Source: Polytrichum commune
Lineage: Eukaryota > Streptophyta > Polytrichopsida > Polytrichales > Polytrichaceae
DNA length: 64,000 nucleotides
Reading direction: 5' to 3'
Assembly: GCA_950295325.1 (NCBI GenBank)
Contig: OX485807.1
Span: 52,668,440 to 52,732,439, forward strand
The translations under genes were made by a program, and so were the position numbers. The notes under the pieces are model-generated. The model searched no databases, was not told the DNA's origin, and was given only the letters and a program-made list of their open reading frames with translations. The first letter of the stretch is position 1; every line of letters starts with the position of its first letter. Positions 24,734 to 35,699 of the stretch are shown piece by piece.

Positions 24734-27700
24734 ATGGCGGGACGGTATGATAGTAATCCGTTTGATGAGGATGAAGTGAATCCGTTCTCAGTAAGTAATG
24801 CAAATGCTATCTCAGCTTACCCGAGGCTTCCTTTCGGCTTGCGGAGTTTTTATCTGTAACCCTTTCCTGTATCGGATGGGTGTGAGGAACAACCAAACCG
24901 TCGCGGATCTCATCTCTGAGAGTAATGCCGGAAACTATGAAGTTCTATAAATCTTGCTCTCTCAGAAAATTCAAGAAAGATAGATCTCTTGTATGAATTC
25001 GAAGGGCTTCTCGAGGCGGATCTTGAGGTTGCGTTGCTGCCGCTAATGTTGAGGAAGTTGCACATTGCAAAGCAACTTGGCCAACTTTTTTTCCAAGAAC
25101 TGTATGCATACCATTTTGTTCGGGCACTGATTTTGTATATTTTGTGTTCTGGCTGTGAGGAAGCCGGGAAGTAAGGCTCTTCTTTATGAACTTCCAAACT
25201 CACGTACGCAGCAAAGAAATGAAATTCACCCAGATTGTCATTTGTCAATGTGCTAGACCTTCACAAACCTTTCAAATTACTAAGCAGGTTATAAAACTTG
25301 TGTTTTCTCTGCAATTTCTGCAGGATCCGGTAGTTCGGGCGCAGGCGGGAAAACCCTCATATGGTGGCGGATTCTTTGACAAGGTATGTCATTCGCCTTG
25401 GGCAACGCAAAATAGTAGATCCTCCAAATATAAGAATACGAAAGATATGGTGAGAGTTCTATGGACGGGGGATTTTTCAAGCTTCCTACTATCTTCTCTT
25501 CTATGGCAGTATGACGAGAAACAGAGAAATGCACTCAACTGAATTATTGTCAAAATGAGAAGTATTGACACTTGTGGAATAATAATGTTGAAGAACAAGT
25601 TGTTTACTTGTTCTTCGTAGTGGGGAGGAAACTATTTTCAGCAACACATTGGGCGATGAATTGTGAGAATGTTTACTGGATCTGTACATACTCATGGAGT
25701 CAATGAGACCCAGGCAACCTGTGATTACCGTGATGTCATGGGTGTATGTGATGATTGGTTGAACGCATTGAGGATGACAAGGGCAGTGTTGCACAACCTA
25801 AAAGCTGCAGTATATTTGATCCCGTAAATGTTGCAATATGGAGGTTGTCACCTGGTAGGAGCTTGTTCTGCCAACCTGCTGTGGCGTGAGCTACACTAAA
25901 TATTGTATTTCGTGCCATATGGTATTTTATGTCACTGTGGTAACTTTTCTAGTGACACTTCTTATGAATAAGTTTACAAATACTGTCATCCCAACTTACT
26001 TTAGTTCATTTATTTTTGGTATATTCTGTATCCCAACATTTCTGTAATGAATATATCGTCATGAATGATTTAAATAACGATGAAAATTCACTTAGTAAAT
26101 GAAAATAATTGCAACACTGTAAATCTATAATGTCCAATTTTTTTAACAAAGGATGACAAATAATGTTAGGTTTAAATTTAGTGTTGGTGACACTACACTG
26201 GTGGTTTACAATTAGTATTGAGCAAGACAAATTGAATTGGTGAAACTAAATACAATATTTAGTGTAGTTACCGCTAGACTCATATCTTGAGAAGAATGAG
26301 TCTAGGTTCATGGTTGTTCTGGTAAAGCAGGAGATGATACTCATATAACTTCCTAAAGTTTAGGTTACCGTGAATTTCTTCATCTTTCAACAAATGCAGT
26401 GGAGACAATATGGAAGGAATGGGAATATGAATAACGTGGAGAGGATACTGCTAAGCAGGTCTTGTATAATGTGCAGCAATCAGGAAGTGTCCCACAAGTG
26501 TCGAACTCTAGGCTGTCACCACTTCCACATGAGCCAGCATTTGCAGGATCTGCGGCAGCAAATGATGCCACTGTTGACATTCCCTTGGGTGGAGCAAAGG
26601 TAAGTGAAATTTTGTCGTAATTGTGCCCTATAATTTATGATTCACTATGCCCTTTGCACCATTGTCAACTGCGCTAGCTAGTTGCTTCTGAAGCTGATGA
26701 TGCTGTGTTTGTCAACAGGAGTTGAAGAGGAAAGAGAAAGAGCTGAAAGCCAAGGAGGATGAATTAAAAAAGAAAGAGCAGGTCTGTCTACTTACAAGCT
26801 GTTGTTGTGGGGACACTCCTTGATCTTATTGGGGTGTTTGGTGTGAATTCTAGTATTGCAAGATATGCAGATGAAAAGAAAGATCTTTTCCAAGATAAAG
26901 AATATGGAGGTGTATATTTCTGGCTTCCTAATTCATGACATAAAAAATACACCCAAGGAAGAGCCAGACACACCATGCAGTGCATGGGGATACTTGACTT
27001 GTCAAGGCTGAGGACCACTTAGTGCACAACTCGCATAACAATGATATAGTAACAATGATTTATTCAACAAATCCCTTCCAAGGGCGTTCTCATGAGGTGC
27101 CACCAGATCCAAGAAGCTATACAGTTGATGGAGCAGAACTAGCTGTCTGATTTCCACTCAAGCTTATGAAGAATTGTGGTGCTGGAATGCAGGAACTAAA
27201 ACGCAGAGAAGATGCTGCTGCAAAAGGTAAGGACTCTTGGTTTTGGGATGAAATCTGTTCACTTAGATATTGAAGGCATATTGCATGATCCTGAGTATTA
27301 GTCTTTATATACTGAACATGACTTATTCTTTTGAAGGGAGTGAAAACTTCTCTTGAATATGACTATGAGACTTAAATAGAAACTGGTAAATAGTTCTGGA
27401 CTTGCTGAGAGTAGACTGCTTTCAGATCAAGCTGGGAAGGTGTAGACATAGAGGTAATGTAGTCACTCATAGGAGCAGCAGGGCATTCATTTGTTTGTAC
27501 TGTGGGGATGAACAGCCGGTATTTTGATAGAGGAAAAAAATTGGCCACCCCTTGTTCCTATTCTTCATCATGACATCGAAAGGGATATTCCAGTGCACCT
27601 CCAGAAGCTGCAATACTTTGCTTATGCGAGCTGGTTAGGTATGACTACAGCTGAGGACTCCTATCTGCTTTCCTTTTGATCTCCCTTCGCAACAGTGATG

Positions 27701-30009
27701 TGATCACTTCCTCATGATTGGTAGATGATTGAGAAGCTATTTGTTCCAGGGAATATTTGAGTTGTTTTGTTTGGTGAGTTTATATTCTGATATTGAGTTG
27801 ATTTGAGACACCCATTTGAAACTTCAGGAATGTCGTTGGCATTTGTTTTTCATAGAATGGCTTGCTCCTTTGCACAACGTGATGACTTTATGATAGCAGT
27901 GAGAATGTGTTTGGACATGTTTGGTCAGTAAAAATAATAGCTGAGCTGTTCTTGGTGTTGAGCATGGGGATATGCATGTGTTTACCTGCATAACATTCTA
28001 CTTTGTTGTAAAGATTGTTTCTCCTTGTAGAATATTTAAGTTGGCGACTTCAAGTACTGGATGTATACAACACAAAATTCCGATTGGTATTCATACTATG
28101 TTGTGGCTTATATTATATTGCATTTGTTATTGACACTGGCTTTTCTTTTCAGGAATTTTACTGTGTCTATTTTGGAACTTTATCTGCGTAACTGCAGCTT
28201 GGATTGGGGGTGTTGGTGGTAAGTTTTATTGTTTCTTTAATACAATGTATTATGAACTACACTAGATACTGTATTTAGTGTCACCAATTCTATTTGTCTT
28301 TCTCATTATTGATTGTGAACCACCCATGTAGTGTCACCAACACTAATGTAAACCTAGCTTTACTTGTCATCCATTTAAAAAAAATTATAAGTAATTTTTC
28401 ATCCAGATTTCAAGCATCGATGAATATATTTTTATTACAGAAATGTTAGGATGCAGAATATACCGAAAATAAATGAACTAAAGTAAGTTGGGATGACAGT
28501 AATTGTAAACTTATTCATAAGAAGTGTCATTAGAAAAGTTACCATAGTGACATAAAGTACCATATGACACTAAATACAATATTTAGTGTAGTTCATGGTA
28601 AAGATTGGTTTTAATGTCGAGAGGGAATGCATCTAGTTTCTGTTTTCTATTTCTGATGTCTTCGTGCAGGTAGTGTACTTGTTTGTAACTTGCCCCCCTG
28701 TGTTGCAGATGTGGAAATATGGCTGCTGGGAGTCATCTACATGCTAGCTGGCTTTCCTCTTTCTTATTTCTTGTGGTACAGGCCACTGTATCGGGCAATG
28801 AGGTATTTGGCATGCTACCTTTAGATTCATCTGATTAGATTTCAAATTATGACATGACAACTTATATCAGTTTTCTGTCATATTTTACATGTAGGTACTT
28901 TTTTGGAAGACGATCTGTGTGTTCACTTCAACTGTGTTCTTACTTTATTTCTTTTCGTGAATTGACAGGTCTGAGAGTGCACTCAAGTTTGGGTGGTTCT
29001 TCCTCTTCTATTGTGTAAGTCAATTGGGTGCATTGAATTGCTTCTTGGATGTTTGTGAGAGTATTGATTTGAAGAAATCATTAGTCTGCTCAATGTTCTT
29101 CATGACCTACAATCTCATAGGAGTTGCTTTAAGTATATTTATACATCATTTGTGTCTGGAAATGAAGCAGCGAAAGCTTACCTCAACCTGACATTTGTGG
29201 TTTGTGCAGCTCCATATTTGCTTCTGCTTGTTAGCTGCAATCGCTCCCCCAATTGTGTTCAAGGGAAAGTCTCTTGCGTAAGTGCCCAAGAAATCATGAT
29301 TGCAAGATCAATTTTTTAATTTTTTAATTTTCCATTTGGTGGTGTTCTGCATGTTTTTCATGTCTTCATTTTGACAGTCGGGTTGTGCTTTATAGATGAA
29401 TGTAGATATTTGAAAATATTGCAAATTGAAAGACTGGAAATTTATTTTAGTGTAGGTCTGAAGCGTGATGTGATTGTGGTTGTGGATGGATGCAGGGGAC
29501 TTTGGGATGCGATCAAGATATTGTCAGAGAAGGTCGTTGTTGGTGTAAGTACAATATCATTCCTGTTTTCCTGTGTTCTTTCAATTGAGCTTCCATTGGA
29601 TTGATTCTGAAGCATATCAGAGACCTAAAGTGCACATCAGCCTGACTAGCTTGCATTTGTGTGCAGATATTTTATATGGTGGGTTTCATCTTGTTTGCAC
29701 TTGAGACACTTGCCAGCACCTGGGTTCTTCTGGTAAGAGAAGCTCTCATTCTGCTCATCCTTGGAATACTGAAGAAATTGTTACTCCTATCTTTGCTGTT
29801 GTAGAGTGTGGCAATTAGAGCATTTAGATAGTTTTTAAACAATTTTGATTGATAAATCATGGCCATAGTTAGGCATGTTCTCCAAGCTGATGTCTTATTG
29901 TACGGTGGTCTTTTTTTTGCAGAGAGTGTATGAATACTTCAGGGGCTCTGGAAAAGCAGCAGAACTCAAGCGGGAAGCTGCGCAAGGTGCTTTTAGGGCA
30001 GCTATGTGA
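24734..30009 (+). CDS. Secretory carrier-associated membrane protein (SCAMP)
   Basis: Four-span membrane protein of post-Golgi and endocytic vesicles that takes part in membrane trafficking. Thirteen exons: 24734-24790, 25324-25383, 26477-26599, 26719-26781, 27193-27226, 27516-27638, 28153-28218, 28709-28802, 28969-29014, 29210-29277, 29496-29544, 29667-29732, 29923-30009; 936 nt, 311 residues, usual for plants. Starts [19 protein letters not shown] with two NPF motifs that bind EH-domain endocytic proteins. A charged coiled coil ([20 protein letters not shown]) precedes [20 protein letters not shown]. Membrane segments include [20 protein letters not shown] and [20 protein letters not shown]. 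The conserved cytoplasmic loop [19 protein letters not shown] is intact, and the protein ends [18 protein letters not shown]. The exon 3 acceptor (26476/26477) is the least certain; an upstream alternative is after 26459. Two MITE copies sit in introns. Confidence 0.93.
25889..26268. mobile_element. CTACACTAAA-family MITE, copy 1 (SCAMP intron 2)
   Basis: Starts AGCTACACTAAATATTGTAT and ends ACAATATTTAGTGTAGTT. The interior matches copies 2 and 3 in reverse orientation (shared motifs AGTGTTGGTGACACTACA, GTCATCCCAACTTACTTTAG, ATGGTATTTTATGTCACT). About 380 bp and non-coding. Confidence 0.8.
28252..28596. mobile_element. CTACACTAAA-family MITE, copy 2 (SCAMP intron 7)
   Basis: Left end ATGAACTACACTAGATACTG and right end ATTTAGTGTAGTTCAT form an inverted repeat of about 30 bp. 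Each terminus is itself a small hairpin (CACTAAATA...TATTTAGTG). Interior matches copy 3 directly and copy 1 inverted. Confidence 0.82.
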
Positions 30010-30428
30010 TTTTAGTGAAGGATGTTTGTGTAATTGTTTGGAAAGTTTTGTGTGCATTTGGATATACAAGCTGTTAGGTTTTTTTTGTAGGAATTTGCAC
30101 TGGTTAGTTAGTCACATGCAATACATGGTGTAAAATTTTGAGCTGAGCTGTTGCAGGAGTATCTCAATGATTGGTATATGTTAGTGCAGCAATTTTCTGC
30201 TGCTGCACAGCATCCAACATTATTGGATATACATAAGGGAACCAATCCATGCCTGGATATACAAGTGTGGATGGTTCCCAAAGAATTGCTATTTGACATA
30301 TCTGGAAGTAAAATCCAAACAAGAGCTTATACTCTTCACTTCAATTTGTGTTCGGAAGTCTTCAATTTGTGTTTGGAAGTCTTCAATTCTGGAGGAATGC
30401 ACAGGTAGAAGTTACACGAGAACATGGG

Positions 30429-30807
30429 GACTACACTAAATCTAATATTCATTGTCACCAATTGTAATTGTCTTGCACAATACTAATTGTTAACCGTGGT
30501 GTAGTGTCACCAACACTAAATGTTCACCCAACATTATTTGTCATTCCTTGTGACTTTTTGGGGGATTATAGATTTACAGTGTTGCAATTACAGTCGCTTA
30601 CCAAGTGAATTTTCATTCAAATTTCAATCATCCATGATGATATTCCATCACAAGTTGCTGACAAGAGAAGGTAGGTGTTCTGGCCAATGGTTGAACTCAT
30701 TCATCATCCATGACTATTTGTTCACTTATTCATAAGAGTGTCATCCGAAAAGTCACCATAGTGACATAAAATGCCATATGACACTAAACATCATATTTAG
30801 TGCAGTC
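30429..30807. mobile_element. CTACACTAAA-family MITE, copy 3 (downstream of SCAMP)
   Basis: Left end GACTACACTAAATCTAATAT, right end CATATTTAGTGCAGTC. Interior shares GTAGTGTCACCAACACTAA and CACCATAGTGACATAAA with copy 2. Confidence 0.8.
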
Positions 30808-31329
30808 ATTGTCCTTATATAGAAAGCATGATTAGGAAATTCATTCTTGCAACTACATTACCTGTTACTGGTCTCTTGGTTCATGTTTTTTGATGCCTCA
30901 CTTCTACCTAGGGTCTCTCAACCAATAGAAATATGACATCTCTTAAAAAGTCAAGGGTGTTCTTTATGTAAAGTTGAAGTGGAAAGTGTTCCATATCTAT
31001 TACATATCCTAAATATTGTTAAAGCGTCAAATGAGGACAGAAAACCTCTCCTTGCCCTAAACTTACCCTTCATTCCTGTTGGCTTTCCCTAGGCACGGTG
31101 GATCTGGCTGTGGTTAACACTGTTTGACCTTGTAAATTATATCTAATTCTTCGAAGTAACCAACACACAACACATTAACATAAGGCCATTGCTCGATTTC
31201 ACACTTCCTTTGGTCTGGGGCCCGAATGTAAACCCACCGTTTCATTTATTTATTTTGGGTGTCCACAATGGAGGGTTTACCTACGTAGAATTTGGTTTGT
31301 CGACACCTATTCCACGGAGACAGGAACGG

Positions 31330-32750
31330 GGACGCAAAAGCGTGAGAAGGATCTCGGGACGGAGAGAAAGGAGGAGCTGCGATTGAAGAGGCGTGAGTGA
31401 CTCTGTGTGTTTGCTCTCTCCTCTTCGCTGCACTCCGTTTTCTTTGCTTTGTCAAGCAAGTACTGACATTGCCTCCGCCTTCTTCGCTTCAATTCTCTTC
31501 TCGCCTTCGCGTCCACCTTCAGTAACGTAATTTACTCCTCCTTGCGCCTCCTTCCTTTCCTCACCCGTTACTCACACCGCGCAGCTCCTGCCGGCATCAT
31601 CTCATTCAATTGCTGCATATTGTCTCACCTCACCACAAAGGATTCTTCTTATCATTGGACACACGGACAGACAGGGACTGTATCTTCATACCTCAAGAAA
31701 GCAAGTGGCTGCACAAGCACTGAATCGGATGAAAAATTGTATAGAAGGTTATATAGAAGGCTCATACCAGGGTTGTAGGTGCTGTCCATCAATCGAGTGG
31801 CTGTAGTTACGGTTTTAGACAGTAATAAAGACTAGGAGGACTTTATAGCGGAGATTGAGGTGTAAGATGTGAAGAGGTGTGAGTGAGTGTTGGTGACGAA
31901 CCTCTGTTTTGTTTGCTTTGTTAAGTACTGCCATTGCCTGAGCCGCTGCCTCCTCCGTCTTTTTCTCCTCTCCTCCTCTCCCCTCTTCTCCTCTCCTCTC
32001 CTCTCCTCCTTCAGTTACACATGAACTTGTCTCCGCGCCTCCTAATTCCTTTCCTCACCCATGACTTACACCACGCAGCTGCTGCATACATTCCCCGCTA
32101 TCGATGTTTCTTGTCACTGGAAACACGGCTCATATAAGCAGAGACTGTATCGTCATACCTCAAGAAAGCAAGTGCAGGCAGGACAGGCACTGAGTCTGAT
32201 GAGAGATTAACATCAAATATGTCAGAAGAAAGATTCAGGAATTTAAAGCTATAAAGGTCGTTCATGCGAACGTTTTTGATGTCTTGAGTGCCTGTAGTTA
32301 CGAATTTTGGGATAAAAGTTCGCTGCCCATAGTTGGATCGGCAGGCGCTACACCGTTAAGAGGAGGACGACTCAAAACGGAGAGTGAGTGGTAAGATGTG
32401 AACAGGCGTGAGAGTGTGTTGATGTCTTCCGTTTTCCTCCGCTTTCTTTACTTTGCTTTGTTAATGCCGCTGCCTCCTCCGCCTTCTTCTTTTGTCTTTT
32501 CCTCTCCTTTCCACGTCCTCGTATTTCGTGACTCCTCCCTGGAGCCTCCTTCATTTCCTTAGCCGTTACTCATACCACGCAGCTGCTGCCGCTTATATCA
32601 TCCCACTCAACTAATTTGTTAAACTCCTTTCTTCAGTGCCTGTCCAGCCACATTTGGAAATCACCTTCTGCTGACCTCCACTACTTCCTGTCACTGGATA
32701 GACAAAAATCCAGAAGTTTCAATGCTATCGAGTGGCTGCAGTTAAAGTAT
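31330..32750 (+). repeat. Triplicated CT-rich module upstream of the CFAP97D-like gene
   Basis: Three degenerate head-to-tail copies, about 31330-31850, 31851-32340 and 32341-32750. Each runs in order: a GTGAG-rich start, a CTTTGCTTTGT motif, a long CT-rich tract with CCTCCGCCTTCTT-like motifs, TTTCCTCACCCRTKACTYACACCACGC-like sequence (split motif), TCACTGG, and GAGTGGCTGTAGTTACG-like ends. Copies 1 and 2 also share TCATACCTCAAGAAAGCAAG. It looks like a repeated transcription leader or promoter segment; function is inferred from position only. Confidence 0.7.
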
Positions 32751-33158
32751 TGCTGCAGTGCGATCCGGTTCACTTTTGCAGCCTTCCAGATATTGAATTG
32801 GAGATGGCGCAGGGTGTCCTAATTCAAGATTCAGTGAAGTGCCCGGGTTCCAAAGTGCTCATAAGCGAAGTATATCTGTCGGCGGACCGCATGGTGATGA
32901 AATTTGAACGAGTAATGTATGTACACGCGGAGTCCGGGAAAGATACAGTCAGCCAGTAATCCAGTCAGCCGACTCTAGTAGGTTCTTGCGTTACAGTTGG
33001 TGCTCGGGTTTGGAGAAATACGATGACAGGATGTCTACTGGTCCAGACTGCAGCGGAGGATGTTGCAATAACAAGAAGAATTAGATCATCAACATCGTGG
33101 GAGGGGAGGCGAGGCTTGGTGAAGGAGCAAGGGCGGTAAATTAAGGATCGGAGTGGAA

Positions 33159-35699
33159 ATGGAGGTGCGGAGGGTAATGGGGGACAGCAGCAGCGCGTGG
33201 GTGAAGCAGGATCAGGGACGGGAATGGAAGAAGCACCAGGAGAGGCTACGGAACATCAAGCCCTGCGTCGACAGCGCCAGCCCCGCCACTTTAAAGGCCC
33301 TCCAAGGCGGCAACAGCCGGACAAGCAACGGCCACCTCCCCTTCGTCCAAGCGCCTGTCCGACGCCGCTCCCACCACACCTATGTCGAGAAAGGTGAGTG
33401 CATGTATGCATGCATGCGTCGCAAATTTCTCTCTTATTTTCCAATTTAGAGTACACTGCGAGTAAAATTACATTATGTTCCTTTGCACAAAATTTCGAGC
33501 GCTGCCGTATGCAAGTGTTACATTAGAGTCCTCACAAGGGACTTGAGAATGACACGGGTGTAATAAATTGAGAGTCTTTTAGGATTTAGTTCGTTAGGTT
33601 TTCGGACGAAATAGCTTGTGAGCTTCACTCTGTCAAGAGAGTGAAGGTTCTTCACCATCTTTGAACTGTAACCAAGGTCTAGCACTGCCGTAAAACGCAA
33701 GTGTTACGTCAGAGTCCGCACAAAGCGACTAGAGTGGGACACAGTTGAGATTAGCTTGTGAATTTCTGAGGATTTAGTTCTTTCTGTCTTCACACGAAGT
33801 ACCATGGGAGCTTCACTATGCCGGAGTGAGTGTGAAGATTCTTCACCAGCTTTGAATCGTAACCTAGGTCTATATATATCTTCAAGTCAAGCATGTATGT
33901 ATGTGTCGCAAATTCGACTCCTCTTATTATACTCCGCAAGTTAGAGCACATTGCGAGTATAATGACGTTACGCTTCTTTGCTCACAATTATTCAAGCACT
34001 GCCGTGTAATGCAAGCGTTACATCAGAGTCGCAAGGGACTTGAGAACGATTAATTTGTAATAATTTGAGAGATTCTTAGGATTTAGTTCGTTATAGTTTT
34101 CGTACGAAGTAGGATGTGAGCTTCACTGGACGAGAGAGTGATAGATCTTAACAAGCTTTGAACTGAAACCAAGGTCTATATATCCTTGAGTCAAGCACCC
34201 TGCCTACACTAAGAATGCGACTTTCACCTCCCAGTGAAAATTTTGATAATCATCAAATATTTCTTAGACTATTCTAAGAATAATCCCAAAGCTCGGCTCG
34301 CATTTGTGTATTCTTTGTATTCGAGAAGCTTATTATTTTGTGTGTGAGCCTCAAGTTTCTTGAGAGGGAAAGAGGAGAACAGAGGCAAATTCATTGGTTC
34401 TCTGTACTCGAGGGATAATTCAAGTTACTATTTAGACTTCCAAACTGCAAAGAGTTGACAACCGGAACCCGCAGCCAATGGCCAAAACAACACAGAATGT
34501 ATATTTGTAATTATTTGGTGCAAGTGGCATTCTTGCTACCTTGCCAATTATATAAAAGCAAATCCACCTCCCAACATCTCAACTCATCAGCCAGCTTGCT
34601 TCATCTTTGGAGATGGTTCCAGAAAGATTCTAACCACTTGCCAAAAGCAAATTTGAAAATTTCTACATCTTTTCAACTTTCACCATCTCCATTTTTAATT
34701 ATTGAGTACGTTGTGTTTTGCATCCACTTGTAGATACCTAGTGGGAGTTGATGGACAACCAGTGGACCTAATATTCCCTTAATTTAGGATTTTTGGACCA
34801 GAATCTTCGCAGGTTAAAGTACTATGAAGCTATAGTTCTAGAGTTCTAAGGTATTAAAGAAAATGGACCGAGAGGAACAGTGATCAGAGATTGGTATGGC
34901 TGGGCTATATTAAACATGAAGTTATTGTTCAGGATGATATAGAAACTGCGACCCCTAACTTTATTTGAGAATGTCCTCTCTCCAGTTGCATACATATATC
35001 TAAAACAAAGTTCACAACTTACTATGGAAATGGGATGGTTTGTCTTTGAAGTTTATAATTATATGGGAGACAACTACATGCAACTGCGTTTATGAAGGTC
35101 ACATTATGAAATGTCTTCAAGCTTCTCCATTTAGTTTCTTCTACATACTGAATGTCACTGCTTCCTAAATGTTGTTATTTTTTAAACTGACCATATCTCC
35201 TGTGTTTTGTGTGACAAAGTTGTGAATTGATATGTATTTGTCTTTCTGTAACCCAATCAAGGCTGATGCAATTGCAGACAAGCTAAGGGCGATTGAGACA
35301 CAAAACTACCGACTGTTGATGAGGCTTCGATCCATTCATAAGAACTATTCCCTTTACTCACCTAAAAAGCATATGTATCTTCTTCGAGGGGAAGCATGTA
35401 GGTGAGCTACCAACCTCTCTTAACGAAATTCTCGTCTGCCTGTCTTTTTTCAAGTACTGAATTGTCGAAAGGGCTTCAGGGTTCTTTGTTGCATACGAGA
35501 TTTACATGCTCGCTTTCTTAATGACTGCAGTAGGTCAACCAAGCCCCCAAGAAAGCCAAGGAAGATTACGGAGTTAGCATCAAACTCAAATGATACATGC
35601 AGATTGCTTATTTCACACAATTGCAAAGAGAATCCAGAAGATATGTGTCATCGAGTTGCTGCATTGAGCTTACATGGTGATTCCTCACCTTCAAAGTAG
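33159..35699 (+). CDS. CFAP97D-like (Hemingway/CFAP97 domain) protein
   Basis: Small protein of a family tied to cilia and sperm tails in animals (CFAP97D1/Hemingway). Exons 33159-33393, 35278-35401 and 35531-35699 give 175 residues. The domain spans about residues 23-105: EWKKHQERLRNIKPCVDSAS, then RRSHHTYVEKDKLRAIETQN and YRLLMRLRSIHKNYS. The HQ.RL..IKP.VD start and the IE..NyrLL.rl..I end are the family pattern. A KPPRKPRKI basic patch follows. The start is the first ATG in frame; a second Met seven codons on is possible. The last intron ends CAGTAG, so two acceptors three bases apart both keep the frame. Behind it lies the triplicated leader module. Presence fits a plant with motile sperm. 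Call rests on motif memory, without alignment. Confidence 0.68.
33400..34200. repeat. Degenerate tandem repeats in intron 1 of the CFAP97D-like gene
   Basis: Three diverged copies share GCACTGCCGT, AAGTGTTAC/AAGCGTTAC, CAGAGTC, ACTTGAGAAYGA, GGATTTAGTTCGTTA, GTGAGCTTCACT and CTTTGAACTGTAACCAAGGT-like blocks. The boundaries are near 33480, 33680 and 33990. Long outer parts (GCATGTATGTATG, GTCGCAAATT) recur at 33400 and 33890. Confidence 0.75.

Noticed and set aside
32732-32959. Plus-strand 75-codon frame before the CFAP97D-like gene
   Set aside because: Partly overlaps the third leader module and has no recognised motif; more likely untranslated leader.
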